This document shows, in pieces, positions 8,167 to 17,325 of a stretch of 64,000 nt of DNA. The stretch is from Sphingobacterium psychroaquaticum (GTDB taxonomy: Bacteria; Bacteroidota; Bacteroidia; Sphingobacteriales; Sphingobacteriaceae). Within the stretch, counting starts at the first letter, position 1. Every line of letters begins with the position of its first letter. Below the pieces are notes generated by a model. It had not been told where the DNA came from. It did not search any database and saw nothing but the letters and a program-made list of their open reading frames with translations. The stretch covers positions 186,001 through 250,000 of the forward strand of contig NZ_FXAU01000003.1 of assembly GCF_900177625.1 (NCBI RefSeq). Reading direction: 5' to 3'. A program made the position numbers and the translations under genes.

Positions 8167-10173
8167 TTACCAGATTTTGATACGATCTGCTTTTGGTTTG
8201 TATAATTTATCTCCCGGTTTGGTTTGGAATGCTTCATGAAAGGCGTCCAAATTGATAATCGGTGCGAAAGCACGATACTGAGCCGGTGAGTGAGGGTCTG
8301 TTTTAACTTGATTCACAACAAACTCATCTGTTGTTTTCGTTCTCCAGATTGTCGCCCAAGAAAGGAAGAAACGTTGCTCTGGTGTAAATCCATCGATTAA
8401 GCCTGGTGTTCCTTTATCTTTTAGGTACATTTTCAAGGCATCAAAAGCAACGGACGAACCACCCAAGTCACCAATGTTTTCACCCAATGTAAATCGGCCG
8501 TTCACAAATACACCTGGTACAGGTTCATACGATTCAAACTGCGCAACCAATGCATTTGCTGCTGCTTCAAATTTCTCTTTGTCCGCAGGCGTCCACCAGT
8601 TGTTTAAGTTTCCATTTCCATCGTATTGCGACCCTTGGTCATCGAAACCATGAGATAATTCATGCCCGATCACAGCACCGATACCACCGAAATTAACCGC
8701 AGCATCTGCTTTATAATCGTAGAAAGGAACCTGTAAGATTGCAGCAGGGAAAACGATCTCGTTGAATAACGGACTGTAATATGCGTTTACAGTTTGCGGC
8801 GTCATGCCCCACTCTGATTTATCAACCGGTTTATCTTGTTTTGCTAAGTTTTCGTTGAAAGCCCAGTGGTTTGCATTTTTGATGTTTTCAAATAATGAAG
8901 TTCCCACTTTTAGTTGTGAATAATCTTTCCATTTGTCTGGGTATCCGATTTTCACTTTAAACTTAGAAAGCTTTTCAATAGCTTTTACTTTTGTCTCATC
9001 CGACATCCAGTCTAAATCCTGGATATGAACATGAAAGGATTTAACTAAGTATTGTACCATCTCCTCACAAGCGGCTTTCGCTTCAGGAGGGAATGTTTCC
9101 TTTACATATAGTTTACCCAATAATTCACCTACGGAACCATTTACAAATTCTAAACCACGTTTGTCGAGCGCACGTTGCTCTTGTTGGCCGCGCAGTTTAC
9201 GTCCGTAAAAGTCAAAGGATAACTCATCCAGCTCCTTCGTTAAGTAGCTTGTTCCATCGTTCATGATATTGAACTTTAAGTATTCCTTAATCTGTGGAAG
9301 ATTTTTAGGCGAAAGAATCTTGTCTAGATTTTGGTAATACTTTAATTCGCTGATAATCACAGTGTCGGCTTTGAATCCTAATTGTTTGATGTACTTCGCG
9401 ATATCAATGTTTTTTACCATCTTGCCTAAGTCAGCTACAGCTACCGGGTTATATCTTTTTTGTGCATCACGCGACTCTTCGATTGTTTTCAGATAGGAAG
9501 CAATCTCTTTTTCGAAAGCAAGGATCTTCGGTCCCTTAAGATCACGCGTACGCGGATCTACTTTACTATAAAGGGTTGAAATAAAAGTCGCATATTGCCC
9601 AAGTGTTTCCGTGTTTTTTTCGTCTACTTTTTGGTAATAGGAACGACCTAATCCAAGTCCACCACCTCCGAGATAAACCGCGTTTTTATCGCTGTTTTTC
9701 ATGTGCGAGTACACATATCCGCCAAAGAATGGATTTCCCCCTTCGGGACCTACTTCCAGTAGATAATTGTATAGGTCATTAAAGTTTTGGATGGCATCAA
9801 TCTTCTTGAGGTAAGGTTGGATTGGTGCTAAACCGAGTTTGTTGCGCGTGTCGAAGTCTACATAAGATTTATATAGATCAGCGATTTTTTGGCCGTCGCT
9901 TCCAGCTTCAAATTTTTGATTTAACGATTCGTGAAGAATTTTTAGAACGGCGATGTCCGTGTTTTCTCTTAACTCATCAAACGAGCCCCAACGTGCTTTA
10001 TCTGAAGGTATTTTAACCGTTTTCATCCAGTTCCCGTTCACATAATTGTAGAAGTCATCTTGTGGACGAACACTGTTGTCCATGTAGGATAGGTTTATTG
10101 CTTGGTGGGTCTGTGCAATTCCATATCCTCCCGTTGCAACCAGCATAGTGGCCATGGCAAGAATTTTTTTCAT
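8167..10173 (-). CDS. M13 family metallopeptidase (neprilysin/PepO-like)
   Basis: A zinc endopeptidase of 668 residues, close to the family's usual length. A signal peptide ends near GIAQT, so the enzyme is exported. The peptidase_M13_N domain starts around residue 35 (SVRPQDDFYNYVNGNWMK). The zinc site is HELSH with His504, Glu505 and His508. The third-ligand motif ENIGDLGG is about 60 residues further on, and the substrate-binding motif is VNAYYSP. The family's conserved C-terminal tryptophan is the last residue (RIKIW). The gene is monocistronic and ends at the shared terminator. Confidence 0.95.
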   Translation of the reverse strand: MKKILAMATMLVATGGYGIAQTHQAINLSYMDNSVRPQDDFYNYVNGNWMKTVKIPSDKARWGSFDELRENTDIAVLKILHESLNQKFEAGSDGQKIADLYKSYVDFDTRNKLGLAPIQPYLKKIDAIQNFNDLYNYLLEVGPEGGNPFFGGYVYSHMKNSDKNAVYLGGGGLGLGRSYYQKVDEKNTETLGQYATFISTLYSKVDPRTRDLKGPKILAFEKEIASYLKTIEESRDAQKRYNPVAVADLGKMVKNIDIAKYIKQLGFKADTVIISELKYYQNLDKILSPKNLPQIKEYLKFNIMNDGTSYLTKELDELSFDFYGRKLRGQQEQRALDKRGLEFVNGSVGELLGKLYVKETFPPEAKAACEEMVQYLVKSFHVHIQDLDWMSDETKVKAIEKLSKFKVKIGYPDKWKDYSQLKVGTSLFENIKNANHWAFNENLAKQDKPVDKSEWGMTPQTVNAYYSPLFNEIVFPAAILQVPFYDYKADAAVNFGGIGAVIGHELSHGFDDQGSQYDGNGNLNNWWTPADKEKFEAAANALVAQFESYEPVPGVFVNGRFTLGENIGDLGGSSVAFDALKMYLKDKGTPGLIDGFTPEQRFFLSWATIWRTKTTDEFVVNQVKTDPHSPAQYRAFAPIINLDAFHEAFQTKPGDKLYKPKADRIKIW

Positions 10174-10280
10174 TTGTTATAAATTTTAGTCATTACAAAC
10201 ATAAGAAAAGTAGCGCGGAAAAACGGTTACTGAGGAAGAAGGATAAGAAAAGCTCGCTTTTTTTTCATTATTTTGGCGGC

Positions 10281-10943
10281 ATGGTATGGGAAATCGATGG
10301 CTTTGAGGTTGAGATCCTTCTGCAGGCGGAAGAGGGGATTCGAATTGCACGCTGGGATGAAACGGTGAAGCAGGTTTATGTACAAGCGACACTTCCGCAG
10401 CAAGAGGCTATTTGGAGTATCCGACGCTTATGTGAAGGCGATAGGGGTACAACCGAGGAATCGTTGTATGATACCTTAGAGCTTTTTGATCGCTCTTGGC
10501 CGGTAAAGATCGAAAGACAGAAAATTAGACCTTATATCGATAAAAATATAGTACATTGCTATGTGCTAAAAGGACCGCTTACCGCACGTCAACGGGTATC
10601 CTTACAAGAGGAATTATTACGGAGTACAATGCTTCGGTTTGTAGGGGTCTGGGAAGAGCGATTAAACGTCTTGATTTCGGAGATTGGTTTTCGCAAATTA
10701 AAAACAAAACCATTTTCTGTTTGTCTTAGAAAGAGTGGGATAACTTTTGACAAGAACCTGCATCGGTTGAAACTTGAGGTGTTGGAATATAGCGTCTTTA
10801 ACGCTTTATCTACTTATGTTAACTTGGAAGAAAATGTATATCTGTCGCTGCGCGATCGATGGTTTCTTGCCTATAAAAATTGTGATAGAATTTTAAACTA
10901 TGAATACAGATTCAGCGATAGCAATAACAGTGCATTTACCTGA
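10281..10943 (+). CDS. Uncharacterised protein, possibly a YgjP-like metallopeptidase that has lost its zinc site
   Basis: A 220-residue protein that I do not recognise with certainty. The spacing of VWEERLNVLISEIGFRKLK, PFSVCLRKSGITFDKNLHRL and LEYSVFNALSTYV resembles the YgjP/M48-like layout (WE..Lgv, WGSC..kG.I.fn..L, eYvv.HELaH). The place where HExxH should stand reads FNALSTY, so there would be no zinc site. This homology is inference from pattern. A TATTTTGG sequence ends five bases before the ATG, a possible -7 element of a near-leaderless transcript. The last 44 bases overlap the next gene, so the three genes up to 12464 probably form one unit. Confidence 0.65.
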   Translation: MVWEIDGFEVEILLQAEEGIRIARWDETVKQVYVQATLPQQEAIWSIRRLCEGDRGTTEESLYDTLELFDRSWPVKIERQKIRPYIDKNIVHCYVLKGPLTARQRVSLQEELLRSTMLRFVGVWEERLNVLISEIGFRKLKTKPFSVCLRKSGITFDKNLHRLKLEVLEYSVFNALSTYVNLEENVYLSLRDRWFLAYKNCDRILNYEYRFSDSNNSAFT

Positions 10944-11271
10944 TTTCCTGTTTCAGTCGATTGTAGAGAGACCGCAGCTTTTATTTGAACTGTTCGCCAC
11001 ACGGCAACAGGAGGATTTGAAAGCTTTTCTGTTCGAACAATTAGTGGATAAGGATGGAGCGCCAGATTTTGAAGATTTTCAGGTGCACTTGTTTCGATAT
11101 AACAATTTAGCAAGAAAGGGAACTTTCAGGCTTAAATTTGCTATTAAAAGACAATTTTGTTGCGCCGATACAGAATCCTGCAGTTTTGATTATTTAGATT
11201 TTGACTTTGTTTACGAACATGAGCGAATCGTTGCGCAAGCACATTACTTTAATTGGAACCTTGATAATTGA
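10900..11271 (+). CDS. Hypothetical protein, 123 residues
   Basis: I do not recognise this family. The product has no signal peptide and no membrane segment. It is rich in Phe, Asp and Glu. Two Cys pairs occur close together (FCCADTESC), but they do not form a clear metal-binding motif. It begins at an ATG inside the end of the preceding gene (44-base overlap). Its stop codon abuts or overlaps the start of the MpaB-type gene. The tight packing argues that it is real and co-expressed. Confidence 0.6.
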   Translation: MNTDSAIAITVHLPDFLFQSIVERPQLLFELFATRQQEDLKAFLFEQLVDKDGAPDFEDFQVHLFRYNNLARKGTFRLKFAIKRQFCCADTESCSFDYLDFDFVYEHERIVAQAHYFNWNLDN

Positions 11272-11300
11272 TTGAAACCTTGGTAGTACCGTATAGATAT

Positions 11301-12464
11301 ATGCATAATACTTCTTCCTTTGCGCATTATTGGCGTGAAGGTATCGGTGTTACGCTATTGGCGAAGCTCGGTAAGGCACTCGATTTGGAACAAGCCGAAC
11401 AACACATTCCCTTGTTTTATCAGGCCGATCGTGAGGGAGATCAGTTAGTTACTGATGTTCATCTAAAGTTTGGCTTCGCGGCAGGAAATCGGATGCTTGC
11501 CGATTATCTGGGTAATCGTGGCCTGTCTCAGCATGTTCGTCTTATTTTTGATGACTTCTTTGCCAAGATTGATGTTAATCCGACGTGGTTAGATTGGGAC
11601 TTATTACAAGTAGGGCAGGAGCTTTGTCAGCGACCTGGTTTAACGTCACTTATTGTCTTGCGAGACTATTGCCTAATGGGCGGTTATGAATCCGCCGCGA
11701 TCAACAAACCCCTGGTTTATACCGGGGCGCTGAAGAAAGGTGCGGTGAAACGACTAACGGATACGGTTGAGTTTTGGGTGAATATTACTAAACCAGGAAA
11801 TCTTGGGTTTCGAGAAAATGGATTTCAGGAAATCATATTGACACGTTTCATTCACTCTTTTTCACGAATCAAAATTCTAGAGAAGACGGAATGGGAAACG
11901 GAAAAATGGGGGGTGCCACTTAATACCTGGGATATGTTGGCGACCCATTTGGGGTTTACGCAGGTTTTCTTGGTGGGGTTACGTAAAATGGGGATCAATC
12001 CGACGGCTCGAGAAGTGGCGGGGTTATTTCATTTTTGGAAATACGTTGGTTACCTTTTGGGGATCCCTTTGAGCCTGTTACCTACCAACGAAGCTGAGGC
12101 GATCGAACAGCTATATTACTGGACGATGACGCAGCGCGATGGGGATGAAGATAGTCGCAATTTGGCACATGCCTTACAGGAGGAGCCTGTGCATGCATTC
12201 TACCCAAAGACGGCTCTTATGCGCAAGATGATGCGTGAAATACATCTCTTTTATAATCATTATTTGTTGGGTGATTTTTCGTGTGAGGTTCTTGGACTCG
12301 CCAAAACAACGGTTGGTCGATTGGCTATGGCCAATGTATGGCGAAATCGGAGACAGGAGCGTGCTATCCAGTCGGAACAGGATCGTGTACAATTTGTGAA
12401 AAAGGGAGCGGCAGAGCAAGAGCATGTCCGACAGATCTATCAACAGTATAATAAGAGTACCTAG
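11301..12464 (+). CDS. Oxygenase MpaB family protein (DUF2236, Lcp/MpaB-like)
   Basis: A probable haem-binding oxygenase of about 387 residues. The DUF2236 pattern is visible: a TRF/histidine segment (GFQEIILTRFIHSFSRI) that supplies the axial-ligand histidine in the rubber oxygenase Lcp, and a later helix LGFTQVFLVGLRKMG followed by FHFWKYVGYLLGIPLSLLP. Characterised relatives are latex-clearing protein and the mycophenolate-pathway enzyme MpaB. The substrate here is unknown. I chose the ATG at 11301. A TTG at 11268 would overlap the upstream stop codon by four bases and is a credible alternative. Confidence 0.8.
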   Translation: MHNTSSFAHYWREGIGVTLLAKLGKALDLEQAEQHIPLFYQADREGDQLVTDVHLKFGFAAGNRMLADYLGNRGLSQHVRLIFDDFFAKIDVNPTWLDWDLLQVGQELCQRPGLTSLIVLRDYCLMGGYESAAINKPLVYTGALKKGAVKRLTDTVEFWVNITKPGNLGFRENGFQEIILTRFIHSFSRIKILEKTEWETEKWGVPLNTWDMLATHLGFTQVFLVGLRKMGINPTAREVAGLFHFWKYVGYLLGIPLSLLPTNEAEAIEQLYYWTMTQRDGDEDSRNLAHALQEEPVHAFYPKTALMRKMMREIHLFYNHYLLGDFSCEVLGLAKTTVGRLAMANVWRNRRQERAIQSEQDRVQFVKKGAAEQEHVRQIYQQYNKST

Positions 12465-12802
12465 ACTCCTTTAACATTTCTTTTGACTTATTACATACGT
12501 ATTATGAAGCATTTCATATGAGGTACACTTTATGTGGTATCATTCGCATGGTGTTTTAAACGAAGGATAGCGTATGCGACATATGAAATGCTGTAGTTAA
12601 TAGTACTAATAGACTATTTGTTATATAAGATATTGCGGTTTGTATGGAAGATGCTGTAGTTTGTTTGCAAGATATTGTTGTTCCGTTTTAGAAACAAGCC
12701 TATTTAATACCAAATGCATTATTCTGATTCTAGGTTCTCCTATTCTTAATAAGAAACGCATCGTTTTACATTTAAAATAGAGCGGCCGTTTTTAAGAGTG
12801 CC
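12465..12802. other. Non-coding gap with a long interrupted palindrome
   Basis: I see no gene in these 338 bases. A perfect 13-base inverted repeat (AGCATTTCATATG at 12508-12520, CATATGAAATGCT at 12580-12592) is reinforced by an inner pair TCGCAT/ATGCGA at 12544-12549 and 12574-12579. The structure could form a large hairpin or cruciform, but has no U-tract. The region lies between convergent transcription units. Confidence 0.6.
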
Positions 12803-14131
12803 CTAGTTTGAAGCTGTTTCGTTCGACTTCGTATCCATCTCTTTCAATAAGGAATTACTCATGGCATAATAGAGGTTGTTTTTAAGTAAATCGTAAGAGG
12901 CAACGAGCACCTGATTCTTCGCCATCCGATACGCGGATATATCGATACGTCCAAATTCAAACTTGGCCTGTGTTGTTTGTAATGATTTTTCTGCAACTTC
13001 CAATCCTTCTCGTAAAGTTGGTGCCAGCATCTCATACTGTCTTTTTTTCTGTTTCTCCAAGCTGTAGCTGTTTTCAAAGTCGACACGTGTTTTTTCTACC
13101 AACTGTTGCTGCTCCTGGATCTCGATTGTTTTTAACTGCCGTGCGCGCTGTCGATCCCCGCGTGAGAAGATAGGAACTTGGACATGTAGTCCCAGAAACT
13201 GGTTTTTGTTGTTCCGTAGCTGGCTTCCAAATTGCAGGGACGTATCGAAAATTCCTTGTATGGTGCTGGAGTAAAATGTACCGTAGCTGTAAGACAGTGT
13301 TACACGTGGTAGATAACCGGCAAGTAGCTGTTTGTACTCATGGGTCAGCTTTTGCGCTTTTAGTTCTTCTAATTTTACGTTGGGGCTATATCCTGTACCT
13401 ATAAATACTTGACCGTTTTCTGGGGGGATGAAAGTTAATGTTGTGGAACTATCGATCGAGCTGTTAATCCAGTGGGATAAGAGTGCTTTTTTGTTCGCTT
13501 CCTCTTGCGCTGTCTGGAGGGCTATCTTCTTTTCTTGTGTATATAAGACTTGTATATCATACAGATCACTCACAGGTTTAGCGCCTTCATTAACTTCGTT
13601 TTCGATACGCTCTAATTGCTCCTTGGAGTGCTCCAGTTGTTTGCTGACTACTTTTTTCCATTCCTGTGCAGCGTAGGTGTCGTAATAAAGTTGAATAAGT
13701 TGGAGGGTATAATCGCGTATGAGAACCGCCTTGTTTTGGAGCGCTAGGGTACGGTCATCTCCCAATAGTTTACTTTCCCATAATTCAGAGAAATTAAATA
13801 TCGAAACATTGGCATCCACGGTGAAATTGTTGGATTGGATATTGGAACTGACGCGGGCATTCGAAGCCGGATCGATGGTGGAGCCAAAGGAATAGTTGTG
13901 TGTTAATCCGCCCGCCACCTGTGGTAAAAAGCGACTTCCTTTGCTTCGCTGTGCTTTATCTGCATAGGTAATCTTAAGTTGCTGTATCTGAAAATCGAGG
14001 TTGTTCTCCAATCCTTTTTGAATACAAGTTTCCAAGCTGATGTTTTGTTGAGCGACTACCATTTCTGGTAGCCACATCAACATCAACAACATGATTGAAT
14101 TGAAACAAATATATAGAGACTGGTTATTCAT
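12803..14131 (-). CDS. TolC family outer-membrane efflux protein
   Basis: The outer-membrane channel of a tripartite exporter, 442 residues. It has a signal peptide (MWLPEMVVAQQ) and then the OEP-type start ISLETCIQKGLENNLDFQIQQLKI. Two long alpha-helical, Gln/Lys-rich repeats follow, with the second around QRARQLKTIEIQEQQQLVEKTR. It is the last gene of the minus-strand efflux operon. Its start overlaps the permease stop by eight bases. A second, unrelated TolC gene serves the RND system at 55887. Confidence 0.92.
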   Translation of the reverse strand: MNNQSLYICFNSIMLLMLMWLPEMVVAQQNISLETCIQKGLENNLDFQIQQLKITYADKAQRSKGSRFLPQVAGGLTHNYSFGSTIDPASNARVSSNIQSNNFTVDANVSIFNFSELWESKLLGDDRTLALQNKAVLIRDYTLQLIQLYYDTYAAQEWKKVVSKQLEHSKEQLERIENEVNEGAKPVSDLYDIQVLYTQEKKIALQTAQEEANKKALLSHWINSSIDSSTTLTFIPPENGQVFIGTGYSPNVKLEELKAQKLTHEYKQLLAGYLPRVTLSYSYGTFYSSTIQGIFDTSLQFGSQLRNNKNQFLGLHVQVPIFSRGDRQRARQLKTIEIQEQQQLVEKTRVDFENSYSLEKQKKRQYEMLAPTLREGLEVAEKSLQTTQAKFEFGRIDISAYRMAKNQVLVASYDLLKNNLYYAMSNSLLKEMDTKSNETASN

Positions 14132-16538
14132 ATTTCAGGTAGGTTAACGCATTAATGCGTGTTGCCGAATATGCTTTTGAAACAACAATCAACAAAGTCA
14201 GCGCCAGCATCAGCCCAAAAGCAATTAGATAGGCACTAATAGGAATGTCGATACGAAATGCGAAGTTGTTTAGCCAGAGCTGCATGAGGTAATAGCTCGG
14301 GACGATCGCCAAAGCAAAGCCGATCAGCAAGAGCAGAATATATTGCCTGCTTAGGCTGAATACAAGCTCACCACTTTCGGCCCCCAGTACTTTTCTGATG
14401 GCAATTTCCTTGAATCGGCGTTCAATGGTGTAGGAAGCCAAGGCAAACAAGCCCAGGAGTGCTATGCTGATAACGACGACATTCAGGATCGCAAAGAGAT
14501 TACGTTGATTGACATAGTTCTCGTATGTTCGCGCAAATATTTTATCGATAAAATCATATGTAAATGGACGTTCGGTGTCCACTTTCTGGGTCCAGTATTG
14601 TTGGATTGCTTCAATCGTCTGTTCCATATTGTCCGCCTTTAACTGTACCGACAGGGAGCTGATATTGCTGTGCATCCATTTCACTGTTTTAAAATGAAAG
14701 AAGGTCATCGGCGGAATTTTACCATCTAACCCAAAGAGGTGGAAATTATCCACAATACCTACCACCTTCAGATCTTCTCCATTCCAGCTAATCGTTTTTC
14801 CGATCGGGTCTTTTTCACCCATCATTTCAACGGCGGTCATGTTCAGTAGAGCTGAAGTGACTGTGTCGGAAGCTAAATGGGGACTAAGATCACGGCCCTT
14901 AACCACTTTGATCTGAAGCAGGTCGAGGTACCCGAAATCTATTCCCATATTTTGACTCTGTATATTTTGTTCTTTGTACTGAAAACTGGAGGATGAACCG
15001 GAGCCTTGGCCAGGTACAAATGTGCTTACATTCACAGCTTTAACGCCTGGTATGCGCATTAAATCTTGCTTTATACGGAGGTAGTTTTGGAACTTCTTTT
15101 CGCTGGATTCCTGCCAGTTAATATTTAAGATCTGATCGGCATGAAAGCCTAAATCTTTCTCCATCGTGTAGCGTACCTGACGCGCAATGATGATACCACC
15201 CACGATAAAGAAGGAAGCAATACAGAATTGAAGGACAATCATGGTGTTGCGTATCCAGACGCCCGATTGGCTGCGGGAGAGGTTTCCTTTCAAGACTTTG
15301 AGGATATCAAACTTAGCGATATATAACGCTGGAAAGACCCCTGCTAGTAGGATAACAACCAATAGAAGACCAATAAAGTAAGGTAAATAGGTGAGTAGAC
15401 TGACGCTCATATCCTTTTTAAGGAGCACATTGTAATATGGTAGTAATAGTTCTACGAGTGCAAAGGAAACACACATCGCAATCAACGTTGTGATACTTGT
15501 TTCTAGTATCTGTTGCCAGACAATATCCTTATTCGTTGCGCCGATTACTTTACGAACGCCGATCTCTTTTGCCCGCTTAATGGCATAGGCAGTCGAGAGG
15601 TTGATATAATTGAACAACGATATCACCAGGATCAGCAAAGACAAACCGATATTGATAATTAAGAAAGTAATATTTCCTTTGCCCTCCGGCATTCCTGTGG
15701 GAAGCTTGCCGGCCTGCAGTCGGGTGTTTGCCAAGGAAACGAGTTCAAAGGAAAAGTCTCCATATTTATTGATAAACTCTTCCACTGAGATGCCGGCTTC
15801 CTTCGCAAATTTGGTTGCCCGAATATGGTAGAAGACATCGTACAATTGTTTCTCTACAACGGACGCATCTTTAGGGTCTTTCAGTTTGAGCATCAAACCG
15901 TAGTTGAAATCACCCCAAGCACCGTAACTAATACCGTTTTTAATATTCTCTTCTACAGATTTAATGAGGACGTTGGGTGCAACAGATGACTTGTTATCGT
16001 TTTTAAAGACGGTCGTGACAACATACTGTTGCTCACCATTGGTCAGTACTTTACCTATGGGATCGACAGTTCCAAAGTATTCTTTGACCGCATCTGCCGA
16101 TATAGCTATGGCATTAGGCGTGCTTTTGAATTGTGCGGCGCTTCCTTTGCTGATCTCGAAAGGGAAGAACTCAAAGAAATTACCTTGGGTGTTAAAGGCC
16201 TGCTTAAGGAATAACTTTGTGCCCTGAAAGTTCATCGGCAAGCTGATATAGGATGGCTTATAGTAGAGTGCGGCCTCCACTTTATCATTCTTTTCGAGCA
16301 GGTGCGTCGCTAATGGAGCCACTTGCCATGCCCATGTGTTATCCTTCAGGTGAATTATCGTCTCAAATACACGGTCTTTATTGGGGTTCCAACGGTTGTA
16401 GGCATGCTCGTCTTGCCAATATAACATGGACAGGATAACACCGGTCATCCCAGTCGCTAATCCGAGGACCGTAAGCAAGAAAAAAAGCTTATTGTGCAAG
16501 GAATTATACAAAAATACTTTAAACCAATTTTGTAACAT
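14124..16538 (-). CDS. ABC transporter permease (MacB/FtsX-like, two-module)
   Basis: An inner-membrane protein of 804 residues in the two-module form common in Bacteroidota. An N-terminal helix (FFLLTVLGLATGMTGVIL) leads into a periplasmic MacB_PCD domain, followed by FtsX helices at about residues 285-425 with the typical RAKEIGVRKVIGATN motif. A second set covers about residues 425-804 with RRFKEIAIRKVLGAESGEL. Such permeases do not carry substrate through the membrane; they transmit ATP-driven motion to the periplasmic complex. It works with the ATPase at 17326 and the adaptor at 18068. The substrate is unknown. Confidence 0.92.
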   Translation of the reverse strand: MLQNWFKVFLYNSLHNKLFFLLTVLGLATGMTGVILSMLYWQDEHAYNRWNPNKDRVFETIIHLKDNTWAWQVAPLATHLLEKNDKVEAALYYKPSYISLPMNFQGTKLFLKQAFNTQGNFFEFFPFEISKGSAAQFKSTPNAIAISADAVKEYFGTVDPIGKVLTNGEQQYVVTTVFKNDNKSSVAPNVLIKSVEENIKNGISYGAWGDFNYGLMLKLKDPKDASVVEKQLYDVFYHIRATKFAKEAGISVEEFINKYGDFSFELVSLANTRLQAGKLPTGMPEGKGNITFLIINIGLSLLILVISLFNYINLSTAYAIKRAKEIGVRKVIGATNKDIVWQQILETSITTLIAMCVSFALVELLLPYYNVLLKKDMSVSLLTYLPYFIGLLLVVILLAGVFPALYIAKFDILKVLKGNLSRSQSGVWIRNTMIVLQFCIASFFIVGGIIIARQVRYTMEKDLGFHADQILNINWQESSEKKFQNYLRIKQDLMRIPGVKAVNVSTFVPGQGSGSSSSFQYKEQNIQSQNMGIDFGYLDLLQIKVVKGRDLSPHLASDTVTSALLNMTAVEMMGEKDPIGKTISWNGEDLKVVGIVDNFHLFGLDGKIPPMTFFHFKTVKWMHSNISSLSVQLKADNMEQTIEAIQQYWTQKVDTERPFTYDFIDKIFARTYENYVNQRNLFAILNVVVISIALLGLFALASYTIERRFKEIAIRKVLGAESGELVFSLSRQYILLLLIGFALAIVPSYYLMQLWLNNFAFRIDIPISAYLIAFGLMLALTLLIVVSKAYSATRINALTYLKYE

Positions 16539-16562
16539 AGTGGATGTTTTTCGAAAGTGAAT

Positions 16563-17312
16563 TTATTTTTGGGTAACCCGACCGCTCGAAGACTTGCTTA
16601 CCGAGATGGTTTTTGGGGTGCCAATATGTTCTATTTTTGCAGAAGATGATACATCTCCACGGATTGATTCCGTTGCCTGAATGCTGAGGTAAGCGGAAGA
16701 ACTACCGTCTACTTGCACCGATTTTGCTTTTAAGCCGCTTAGATCCAGGTTTGCCGAAGAGCTCATGTCGACTGCAACTTGATCTGCTTCGCCTGTAAGC
16801 GTTAGCTTGCCAGAGCTGGAAGCGTCAATTTCTAAATGCTGTGCGCGGATGGCTCCCGTAAAGCGGCCTGATGATCCGATATCGATGGATGCCTTGGCTG
16901 CCTGGATACGTCCAGCTTGCAGCTTGCCTGATGAGGATACATCGATGTCAAGACTATTGGTTTGGATCGGATCGTTGATCGTCAAGGAGCCGCTTGATGA
17001 AACTTCAATGCTCTTCAGGTCTGTAGATGCATACACGGTGATGCGGTTGTTCTTTCTGCCTACGTTGGTCGTGTTGCGCTTGTACCGGATGTACAGTACA
17101 TTGTCTTTGACCACAGTTTCGATCTGCTCCAGATGCTTGGCGTCTTCCGCTTCGACAATTACTTCATTCCGGTTGGAGCGGATATACTCCGTTTGCAAAG
17201 ATGTCGCAACGGAGACACCACTCGGGGTGGAAATCTTACGCGTTTGTTTGTGTTGCGCTTGTAAACCTAGCGTTAAGCAGGAGACAAAGGCAATGGTTAA
17301 TAGTTTTCTCAT
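16563..17312 (-). CDS. Head GIN domain-containing protein (DUF2807)
   Basis: A secreted protein of 249 residues. A signal peptide (MRKLLTIAFVSCLTLGLQAQ) precedes a right-handed beta-helix-like region. Short repeats centred on SSSG/SSSA recur about every 20 residues (VSSSGSLTI, VSSSGKLQA, IGSSGRFTG, ASSSGKLTL, MSSSANLDL, GSSSAYLSI, VSSSAKIEH). This is the DUF2807 pattern, a putative auto-transporter adhesin head domain whose biochemical role is unknown. It sits inside the efflux operon, 13 bases from the ATPase and 24 from the permease, so it probably belongs functionally to that exporter or its stress response. Confidence 0.9.
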   Translation of the reverse strand: MRKLLTIAFVSCLTLGLQAQHKQTRKISTPSGVSVATSLQTEYIRSNRNEVIVEAEDAKHLEQIETVVKDNVLYIRYKRNTTNVGRKNNRITVYASTDLKSIEVSSSGSLTINDPIQTNSLDIDVSSSGKLQAGRIQAAKASIDIGSSGRFTGAIRAQHLEIDASSSGKLTLTGEADQVAVDMSSSANLDLSGLKAKSVQVDGSSSAYLSIQATESIRGDVSSSAKIEHIGTPKTISVSKSSSGRVTQK

Positions 17313-17325
17313 GTTGTTGCATTAA

